The notes under the pieces are model-generated. The model worked only from the letters and a program-made list of their open reading frames with translations. It did no database searches and was not told where the DNA came from. A program made the position numbers and the translations under genes. This document shows positions 6,106-14,643 of a DNA stretch of 14,643 nt, piece by piece. The first letter of the stretch is position 1. Every line of letters starts with the position of its first letter. Source of the DNA: DATMXS01 sp050260275 (GTDB taxonomy: Bacteria > Acidobacteriota > Terriglobia > Bryobacterales > Bryobacteraceae); contig JBLNBX010000262.1 of the NCBI GenBank assembly GCA_050260275.1, positions 1 through 14,643 of the forward strand, written 5' to 3'.

Positions 6106-6438
6106 GTTCGAGCCCTCACCGAAGCATACGCCGTCCGCGCCAGCGAAGTTCCGCAGGCCGCGGGCCGACGCGCAGCGGTTGCGTATTGAGCAACCATCAA
6201 GAAAACTAAATCACTATTCTTATAAATCTAAGGTGAAATGCATATATCAAATCGCAGAGATTCTCGTTAAGATGAAGGCCTTACTGGCGAGCGCCGTGCG
6301 CGATTTCAGTGCGCCGGAGGCGCCGCCAAGGTGCATCCATGAGCTTCCTGTGCGGCGTTGCGCTGCCGCTCGCGACAGCGGATACCAGGAGGTGCGCTGT
6401 CACCAGATCCGCCTCAACTGATCCTGGCCGGAACTGAC
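6106..6438. other. intergenic region with AT-rich island, divergent promoter zone
   Basis: The stretch separates the small membrane protein (minus) from the glycosyltransferase (plus). Bases about 6184-6275 are mostly A/T against GC-rich surroundings and include TATAAA at 6221-6226 and TTGATA (complement) near 6243-6248. This is where I would place promoters for both directions. A 49-codon plus-strand frame from 6271 to 6420 (MKALLASAVRDF...) overlaps the rest but lacks a ribosome binding site and is not called as a gene. Confidence 0.35.
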
Positions 6439-7449
6439 ATGCGGGTTCTCCTGGTGCACGCGTCGCCGCTGGACCGCCTGGGTGGTGCGGAGCTCAGTCT
6501 CAGAGAGTATCTTGAGCACGCCCCGGCGGGCGTCACGGTCGATACCATACTGCCTGGCGAACCCGTCGCGCTCGACCGGTACGACGCTGTGGTGCTTGGC
6601 AACCTGCGTCCGGTTGCGCAGCTCTCGTCGGGACCCACTTCGGGGCTGAAACAACTCGTCTGGGGATGGATGGACCATTCACCGCTGCAGGCGTTGGCGC
6701 TGCGCTCCGAGGTGGCGTGGGCCAATCTCTGGCGGCGCAGGCTGATGGGATACCGCGGCTACGTCATCAAAGCCGAGCATGACGCCCACCCTTGCGCGCG
6801 CCGGGACGCACGGTGCATCGAAACCTGCCCGTTGTGGAAAGTGGACTGCGGCTGCACGCGCTCGGTCGCCCGCGCCTTCGAGAAGCTCTACAACATATGC
6901 GATGCAGTGCAGTTCGTCTCTCCATTGCACCGGCAGGCCATCAATCTCCTTGTTCGAATTGATGTTCCGCAATACGTGATAGCCCCGCCGGTGGACTTGA
7001 GCCTTTTCCGCAACTACACTCCGGTCGAGAAAAGGAAACCCTGCGCGCTGCTCCTGGCCGACGCCGCCCGCGAGGCGCCCACTGCCGAGGCGCGCGCGCG
7101 AGAGGCCGGTTACGGCGTGGAGCGGGTGCCGTACCTATCCGTGCCATACGAGGAAATGCCCCATCTTCTCAACCAGTACCGGGCGGTGGTGCTGGACCCC
7201 GTCGCGTTGCACGCCTTCGGACGGCTGGCCGTGGAGGCGCTCGCCTGCGGGTGCCGCGTGCTCGCCAGCGATCGCGTAGGCGCGATGCCATGGAAGGATC
7301 CGCTAAAGGCCTGCCGCGAGTCGAACGCCCGTTTCTGGGAGATGGTGACTAACATCCCGGACGTTCCCAATCCGCGGCGCTTCTGCGGAAAGGCGCCCCA
7401 GCCGGCCGCCAGCGCCGCCTCCCTGCAGGAAGCCGAGGTAGGGCGCTAG
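6439..7449 (+). CDS. glycosyltransferase family 4-like protein with Cys cluster
   Basis: This 336-residue, probably GT-B-fold glycosyltransferase starts MRVLLVHASPLDRLGGAELS, the typical N-terminal strand plus GG-E helix. The C-terminal donor domain has HAFGRLAVEALACGCRVLASDRVG at 258-281, the spot of the retaining E-x7-E motif. Here the first Glu is His258 and the second is Glu266. A dense cluster C119, C126, C130, C137 and C139, directly after EHD, sits in the acceptor domain and may bind a metal or form disulfides. The total length is a little short for the family. The start at 6439 was chosen because the Rossmann strand begins there; the frame is open upstream to 6358 but without homology-like sequence. 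It is tail-to-tail with the flippase gene, with overlapping stops, suggesting a shared role in surface glycan synthesis. Sugar and acceptor are unknown. Confidence 0.8.
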   Translation: MRVLLVHASPLDRLGGAELSLREYLEHAPAGVTVDTILPGEPVALDRYDAVVLGNLRPVAQLSSGPTSGLKQLVWGWMDHSPLQALALRSEVAWANLWRRRLMGYRGYVIKAEHDAHPCARRDARCIETCPLWKVDCGCTRSVARAFEKLYNICDAVQFVSPLHRQAINLLVRIDVPQYVIAPPVDLSLFRNYTPVEKRKPCALLLADAAREAPTAEARAREAGYGVERVPYLSVPYEEMPHLLNQYRAVVLDPVALHAFGRLAVEALACGCRVLASDRVGAMPWKDPLKACRESNARFWEMVTNIPDVPNPRRFCGKAPQPAASAASLQEAEVGR

Positions 7450-9050
7450 ACCGCGATCCGGCTCTGAGCCGCCGGCCTCGTCACCCACTCAAGCACTCGC
7501 GCAGCGGGCGTGCGCAGCGGCGCGGGCAACAGCGGCACCACCTCGCTCACACGGGCGCCATCTCCTGGCGCCGCCGCCTTAAAGAGCTTCAGAAGCGGAG
7601 GGTATAGCGCAACGCCCGCTACAAAGCCGGCTCCGAGCGCCACCAACGGCGGCGCGTTGAACGATAGCGCCGCCGCCGGCAGCACGCACCCCGCAGCGGC
7701 GGCCCCGACGCGCAGCAAACGGCCGGGGTCCAGCGCGATGCCCATGCTCCGCGTCAGGTACGCATAGATGCCGCCGGCCGCGGCAACTTGCGCGATGCCG
7801 TTTGCGACAGCCGCACCGAGCGCGCCGTGCGAGGGTATGAGGGCGACATCCAGCGCCACGTTCAGAACGGCGCACGCCAGCGTCACCGCGATCGCCCGCT
7901 CCTGGCGCTCGAATGCCGCGAGGGTGAACATGAGCGGCGTAAGCGCCGCGCGGGCCACCGATGAGACCGCGAGCAGGGCGGTCACCGGCACGGCGGCTTC
8001 GAACGCGGATCCGTAGAACGTACGCACTATCGGATAGGAAAGCGCCGCCAGTCCGAACAGCAGCGGCATGATGAACACGAACAGGTAGCGCAGAATCAGG
8101 GCAGTCTGCGCTCGGGCGGCCTCCGTCCGGCTGGCCACCTTCGTCATCAGGTTCACGCTGGCCGTGGCCGAGAAGGTCCTCGCGAAGATGAGCGCCTGCG
8201 AGGTCATGCTGAACGGGATGGCATAGAACGCCACCTGCTGGATGGGGCAGAAACGCTCCAGGAAGAACACCTCGGAGCGGTCCCAGACCACCAGGTAAAG
8301 CAATTGCAGAACCGCAGCGTGCAGGCAGAACCGCCGGATGCGGGCGGAGTCAGAGGCCTCCGCCGGTGGATCCGGGCGCCCGGCCGCGGAAGCGCGCAAC
8401 CCGGCGGCGACACGCGCAAAGTACAGCCGCCTGAGGACCATGTCCAGAATGCGCGCCAGGAGCAGGGAAGCGGCCAGGCCGGGCAGGTCCCAGCCCAGAA
8501 CCAGGCACAGCCCGACGCCAACCAGGTTCAGCGTGGACGCGATCATGGCGGGGACTACGATGGCCCGGTGCTGCTGCGCGGCCGTGCTGGCCGCCGTTGG
8601 GATCTCAAGCAGTATCGTCGGCGCAACCGCCAGAGCTCCGAGCGCTGCGAACAGCCGGTGCTCCGGGCTGATCACGGCCAGTACGACGGCCAGCGCAGCT
8701 CCGGATGCCGCGATGGCGGTGAAGGCTTGCACGCGCCACGTGCGGCCAACGACGTCGAGTCCGGCGCGAATCCTGCCCGCTCCGAAGTACTCCGCGGCGA
8801 ACTTGCGAGTGGCGCCCGGCACTCCCAGAGAGGCGGCGGTCGTTACTGCCGACACCGCCCACAGCAGGTAACTGAAATACCCGACCTTCTCGGGCCCGAG
8901 CACTCGCGCCACGGCGACCGACGCCGCCAGGCCGCCGAGAAGGCTCACCACGGCCTCTAGTGCGAGCCAGGCGGAATTCACCGCCACTTTTCTGGAAGAG
9001 GATCGCTGTTCTTGCGCGGGCTCAGCAGCCGCTGAAACCGGACTGGACAT
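7446..9050 (-). CDS. polysaccharide flippase (Wzx / MATE-like, MVF superfamily)
   Basis: This 534-residue integral membrane protein is predicted to move a lipid-linked oligosaccharide across the inner membrane. After a short Ser/Gln-rich cytoplasmic start, the segment SSRKVAVNSAWLALEAVVSLLGGLAASVAVARVLGPEKVGYFSYLL matches the opening of the family (first helix, then a gentle R-x-LGP-x-x-x-G-x-F/Y turn). About 12-14 hydrophobic helices follow, with a typical FCPIQQVAFYAIPFSMTSQAL stretch in the middle and ALTPLMFTLAAFERQERAIAVTLACAVLNVALDVALIP in the second half. The length is slightly above the usual 420-500 residues. The ATG at 9050 has a poor ribosome binding site. A cluster of palindromes lies just upstream (9062-9125). 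Its last four bases overlap the end of the glycosyltransferase gene. Confidence 0.88.
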   Translation of the reverse strand: MSSPVSAAAEPAQEQRSSSRKVAVNSAWLALEAVVSLLGGLAASVAVARVLGPEKVGYFSYLLWAVSAVTTAASLGVPGATRKFAAEYFGAGRIRAGLDVVGRTWRVQAFTAIAASGAALAVVLAVISPEHRLFAALGALAVAPTILLEIPTAASTAAQQHRAIVVPAMIASTLNLVGVGLCLVLGWDLPGLAASLLLARILDMVLRRLYFARVAAGLRASAAGRPDPPAEASDSARIRRFCLHAAVLQLLYLVVWDRSEVFFLERFCPIQQVAFYAIPFSMTSQALIFARTFSATASVNLMTKVASRTEAARAQTALILRYLFVFIMPLLFGLAALSYPIVRTFYGSAFEAAVPVTALLAVSSVARAALTPLMFTLAAFERQERAIAVTLACAVLNVALDVALIPSHGALGAAVANGIAQVAAAGGIYAYLTRSMGIALDPGRLLRVGAAAAGCVLPAAALSFNAPPLVALGAGFVAGVALYPPLLKLFKAAAPGDGARVSEVVPLLPAPLRTPAARVLEWVTRPAAQSRIAV

Positions 9051-9061
9051 GGATACTGCCG

Positions 9062-9125
9062 CTGGCCCTGGGCCAGGCCCAGGAAGGCATAGCTAGAGTG
9101 TATGCCATGACCCGCGTTGCGCGGG
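9062..9125. repeat. cluster of four inverted repeats upstream of the flippase
   Basis: Four perfect palindromes sit in 64 bases: CTGGCCC-T-GGGCCAG (9062-9076), overlapping CCTGGGCC-A-GGCCCAGG (9067-9083), GGCATA with TATGCC across nine bases (9086-9106), and CCCGCG-TTG-CGCGGG (9111-9125). The first two share bases and exclude each other. They start 11 bases before the flippase start codon and lie downstream of the small charged-protein gene. They could be operators, a termination region or a leader switch. No T-run is seen on the minus strand. Confidence 0.5.
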
Positions 9126-9190
9126 GACCGGACGGCGTGTGGCGGGAAACATTGGCCTATCGGGATCCGGCCTGTATTCGGCCCGCGGTT

Positions 9191-9382
9191 CTACTGGTGA
9201 GGCTGTGCGGTATCGGGCAGGTCCTGGCTCCAATCCACAGGCGCTTCATCCCAGGCGATCTCGAAGGCGTCCCCCTTGTTGGCTTTACGGGCTTCCTTGC
9301 GGGCGGCTTTCTCTTGTCGCCGCTCCTGCCTCAGTTGCTCTCTTTGTTTTTTCTGGTAGCTGGTTCTGCCGCGTCCTGCCAT
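9191..9382 (-). CDS. 63-residue highly charged protein
   Basis: The N-terminal part is strongly basic and should be one helix (SYQKKQREQLRQERRQEKAA at 8-27, continuing to 37). The C-terminal part is acidic (GDAFEIAWDEAPVDWSQDLPD). The opening MAGRGRTSYQKKQREQ resembles small uncharacterised proteins with MAxRGxxSxxKRxRE starts that I recall from several phyla; nucleic acid or ribosome contact is a reasonable guess only. The ATG at 9382 has an excellent ribosome binding site (GAGGTG, about 7 bases away). The frame is open further upstream to 9631, but that part runs through the terminator repeats and the end of the RRM gene and is rejected. It lies behind the RRM gene on the same strand, separated by strong terminator-like hairpins. 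Confidence 0.7.
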   Translation of the reverse strand: MAGRGRTSYQKKQREQLRQERRQEKAARKEARKANKGDAFEIAWDEAPVDWSQDLPDTAQPHQ

Positions 9383-9418
9383 ATTTTCACCTCTCGGTTT
9401 TGGGGCTGCCCAATCAAT

Positions 9419-9424
9419 ATTGTA
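9419..9424 (-). promoter_or_regulatory. possible -10 element (TACAAT) of the 63-residue protein gene
   Basis: On the minus strand TACAAT lies 37 bases before the start codon at 9382 and behind the tandem terminators, which would force the gene to have its own promoter. The best upstream -35 candidate is TTGGAA at about 20 bases, longer than ideal, so this is weak. Confidence 0.3.
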
Positions 9425-9448
9425 GCAACCCTGGGGAGTAGCCCTTCC

Positions 9449-9546
9449 AAAAATAAAAGAAGAGGAAGAAGAGGGGCGCGAGGCCCTCAAAAACGGGCGC
9501 GAGGCCCTCAAAAAGGAAGGAGAGCGGCCGCCGGATGGACGGCCGC
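9449..9546 (-). terminator. triple terminator array downstream of the RRM gene
   Basis: Reading the minus strand, hairpin A is GCGGCCG with CGGCCGC (9546-9524, nine-base loop), followed by a pyrimidine tract ending TTTTT (9523-9510). Hairpins B and C are two exact copies of a 20-base unit. Each has GGGC-CTCGC-GCCC at its core. B is followed by GTTTTT and C by a long T/C-rich tract (9473-9449). Hairpin A begins 11 bases behind the RRM stop codon. Confidence 0.65.
9474..9514. repeat. exact 20-bp tandem repeat
   Basis: GGGCGCGAGGCCCTCAAAAA occurs at 9474-9493 and again at 9495-9514, with one base between (period 21). The copies are identical. Each carries a short hairpin and a T5 on the minus strand, so the duplication doubled a minimal terminator. 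Confidence 0.85.
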
Positions 9547-9557
9547 CCTGGTTCAAC

Positions 9558-9884
9558 TTACCAGCGCGGCTCACGCCGGCGGTTAAAACCGCCGCCGCCG
9601 CGGTTGCCGCTGCGGAAACCGCCTCCGCCAACGCGCTCTTCGCGCGGACGCGCTTCGTTTACGTTCATCGCCCGGCCGTTAAGCTCAGTGCCGTTCAAAC
9701 CGTTGATTGCGTTAGCCGCTTCGCCCGAGTTCGTCATTTCGACGAACGCGAAGCCACGCGACTGCCCTGTGTCCCTGTCTCGTACCACGCTGACACGCTC
9801 TACCGAGCCGTAGGCGGCAAAAGCTGCCTCGATCTCATCTTGCGTGGTCTGGTAGGAAAGGTTTCCTACAAAGATATTGGTCAT
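9558..9884 (-). CDS. RRM-domain RNA-binding protein
   Basis: This 108-residue bacterial RNA-binding protein holds a single RRM at about 1-80: RNP2 is IFVGNL (4-9) and RNP1 is RGFAFVEM (43-50), both with the aromatic residues that stack on RNA. The tail from about 85 is Gly/Arg-rich (GGGGFRSGNRGGGGFNRRREPRW), as in cold-induced Rbp proteins of cyanobacteria and many other phyla. The length is normal. The likely role is RNA chaperoning or mRNA stabilisation in the cytoplasm, often under cold or stress; that part is family knowledge. The ATG at 9884 has a GAGAG close by. The gene lies 135 bp behind carB on the same strand and is followed by an array of terminators, so it is probably its own transcription unit. 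Confidence 0.93.
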   Translation of the reverse strand: MTNIFVGNLSYQTTQDEIEAAFAAYGSVERVSVVRDRDTGQSRGFAFVEMTNSGEAANAINGLNGTELNGRAMNVNEARPREERVGGGGFRSGNRGGGGFNRRREPRW

Positions 9885-9972
9885 TTCTCTCGATTCAATC
9901 CTTACTCAAATTCTGGCGAGCTATTCTTGGCCGGTGGGATGTTCTGAGCGGGCAAAATTAGCTAGCAGAGAT

Positions 9973-9988
9973 GGCGGACCCAGCCGCC
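9973..9988 (-). terminator. possible weak terminator behind carB
   Basis: GGCGG and CCGCC pair across a six-base loop 32 bases behind the carB stop; on the minus strand an AT-rich stretch with a TTTT follows about 15 bases later. The stem is short and the T-run is displaced. Confidence 0.25.
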
Positions 9989-10019
9989 TTCTGATTGCAT
10001 TGTACCGCGTCCGGGAGCT

Positions 10020-13273
<3,254 letters not shown>

Positions 13274-13274
<1 letters not shown>

Positions 13275-14404
13275 TAACTGCGCGCCTCCTGCATCAGCCT
13301 CTTAAAGTCTTCAAACAAGTACAGCGAATCATGCGGCCCTGGAGCCGCTTCGGGGTGGTACTGCACGCAGAAAATCGGCTCGCGCCGGTGCCGGAAGCCC
13401 TCGAGGGTGCCATCGTTCAGGTTGAAGTGGGTCAGTTCCACGTCGGAGTCCTTGAGCGAGTCGGGGTCCAGTGCGAAGCCGTGATTGTGCGAGGTGATCT
13501 CCACGCGGCCGGTGACTTTGTTCAGGACGGGGTGATTCACGCCGCGGTGTCCGAATTTCATCTTGTAGGTCCGCCCGCCAAGCGCCAGACCGATGACCTG
13601 CTGGCCCAGGCAGATGCCAAACATCGGCTTCTTCCCGATAAGCGCCCGCACGTTCGCGATCTGCTGTGTGAGGGGCTCCGGATCGCCGGGCCCGTTCGAG
13701 ACGAACACGCCGTCCGGCTTCAGCGCGAGCACATCCTCAGGCGGCGTGAGGGAGGGAACCACCGTTACACGGCACCCAGTGTGCACCAGCCTGCGAAGAA
13801 TGCTGTACTTGATTCCCAAATCGTAGGCCACGACGTGAAAGGTGGGCTCGGCGGGGGCGCCGACGGGCTCGGAAGGAGAACATGCTTCCAAGCCTTTCGT
13901 CCATTGGTACGGCTCGCGCGTGGAGACCCGCGAGGCGAGGTCTAGTCCTGCCATCGACGGAATGCTGCGGGCCTTTTCGACCAGGTCCCGCGGATCGCCT
14001 CCGGCATTCGAAAGCACGCCGCGCATGACGCCGCGCGTGCGCAGAAGGCGGACCAGCGCGCGCGTGTCGATGCCGTCGATCCCTGGGATGCCGGCCGCGG
14101 CCAGGAAACTACCCGCGTCCTGCTCGCTTCGCCAGTTGCTGATGACCGGAGAGAACTCGCGAACGACGAGGCCCTCGATAAATGGCCTGGCCGATTCGTT
14201 GTCCGCCCCGTTCGCGCCGTAATTGCCGATCTCCGGATATGTAAAGACGACGATCTGGCCGGCATAGGAGGGATCTGTGAAGACCTCCTGGTAGCCGGTC
14301 ATCGCCGTGTCAAAGACGACCTCGCCGGCGCGTTCAGTCTGCGCACCGAAGCCGCGGCCCTGGAAGACTGTCCCGTCTTCCAGAGCGAGGATCGCACAGT
14401 TCAA
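13274..14404 (-). CDS. carA: carbamoyl-phosphate synthase small subunit (glutamine amidotransferase)
   Basis: This 376-residue subunit hydrolyses glutamine and sends ammonia to CarB. The N-terminal CarA-specific domain (AILALEDGTVFQGRGFGA, TGYQEVFTDPSYAGQIVVFTYPEIGNYG) is followed by a class I amidotransferase domain with the nucleophile Cys265 in GICLGQQ and the partners His350 and Glu352 in QYHPEA. The length is typical. The start is a TTG at 14404, chosen because GGAGG lies 7 bases before it and the conserved sequence begins right after. A TTG start may hold down translation. It forms an operon with carB through a one-base overlap. The 58-bp gap to the divergent purU gene must hold promoters for both, or these overlap the genes. 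Confidence 0.98.
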
Positions 14405-14462
14405 GCGTAGTCCTCCCGGGGAAGGTGGTGTGTAACTCCCATTTCAACACGGTGAGGCGTGG

Positions 14463-14643
14463 ATGATCAATTCGGTCTCATCCGGCTATTCTGTATATAT
14501 CGCTAACAGAACCGCCATCCTGCTCATAGACTCCCCGGACCGCAAGGGCCTGGTGGCCTCGGTGTCCGGTTTCCTCTACCGCCACAACGCGAACATCATC
14601 CACGCCGACCAGCACCGCGACGACGAGGCTGGCATGTTTTTCA
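14463..14643 (+). CDS. purU: formyltetrahydrofolate deformylase, N-terminal part (runs off the window)
   Basis: Sixty residues are visible before the right edge. After a short start (MINSVSSGYSVYIANRT) comes AILLIDSPDRKGLVASVSGFLYRH and then NANIIHADQHRDDEAGMFF, the ACT-domain opening typical of PurU. The enzyme splits 10-formyl-tetrahydrofolate into formate and tetrahydrofolate, balancing one-carbon units and supplying formate for purine synthesis. The catalytic formyltransferase-like domain is beyond the window. The ATG has GTGAGG about 6 bases upstream. The N terminus is about a dozen residues longer than in many homologues. It is divergent from carA, which brings purine- and pyrimidine-related genes side by side. 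Confidence 0.9.
   Translation, partial: MINSVSSGYSVYIANRTAILLIDSPDRKGLVASVSGFLYRHNANIIHADQHRDDEAGMFF

Noticed and set aside
6271..6420. 49-codon plus-strand frame before the glycosyltransferase
   Set aside because: No ribosome binding site, no recognisable features, and unusual Arg/Cys-rich composition.
9383..9631. N-terminal extension of the 63-residue protein running back to 9631
   Set aside because: It is translated from the terminator repeats and the antisense-like end of the RRM gene (RASRPFLRASRP); the ATG at 9382 has a far better ribosome binding site.

Overview
The window looks like a chromosomal stretch of a high-GC bacterium, most likely a member of the Acidobacteriota. I infer this from gene style, not from a search. 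The signs are an Hfq-like protein with a long N-terminal tail and a YKPAIK Sm2 motif, a small Cys-rich protein beginning MACPFF, a short TPR protein with an RYGLAMEY motif, and a secreted lipocalin-like protein. From memory, all of these resemble acidobacterial families. Most genes here are housekeeping or general accessory genes. I see no tRNA, rRNA, CRISPR array, transposase, phage gene or defence island.

Layout. Bases 1-241 are a GC-rich, highly structured leader in front of a two-gene operon (242-2823) for a molybdenum hydroxylase of the IorA/IorB type: a small 2[2Fe-2S] subunit and a Tat-exported molybdopterin subunit. A short TPR protein (2854-3162, minus) converges on it. A divergent pair follows on the plus strand (3262-4223): a Cys-rich protein of unknown function and a hotdog acyl-CoA thioesterase 5 bp downstream. 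An Hfq-like gene (4239-4553, minus) converges on the thioesterase.

Bases 4554-5223 are a gene-poor, lower-GC patch with one candidate orphan ORF. Next come a small acidic protein (5224-5409, plus), a secreted lipocalin-like protein (5494-5847, minus) and an unusually small 56-residue two-helix membrane protein (5935-6105, minus). An AT-rich island at about 6184-6275 precedes a family-4-like glycosyltransferase (6439-7449, plus). That gene runs tail-to-tail, with overlapping stop codons, into a Wzx/MATE-type polysaccharide flippase (7446-9050, minus). The pair suggests cell-surface glycan assembly.

From 14404 back to 7446 every gene lies on the minus strand: carA and carB (coupled through TAATG, pyrimidine and arginine supply), an RRM RNA-binding protein, a 63-residue charged protein and the flippase. 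A partial purU gene (formyltetrahydrofolate deformylase) starts divergently from carA and runs off the right edge.

The most interesting signals are not large genes. They are: (i) two back-to-back hairpins in the molybdo-hydroxylase leader that differ only at two compensating base pairs; (ii) a triple terminator with an exact 20-bp tandem duplication behind the RRM gene; (iii) an Hfq whose flexible tail is N-terminal; (iv) a Cys cluster and an altered E-x7-E motif in the glycosyltransferase; (v) a dense palindrome cluster upstream of the flippase. I found no convincing new multi-gene system.
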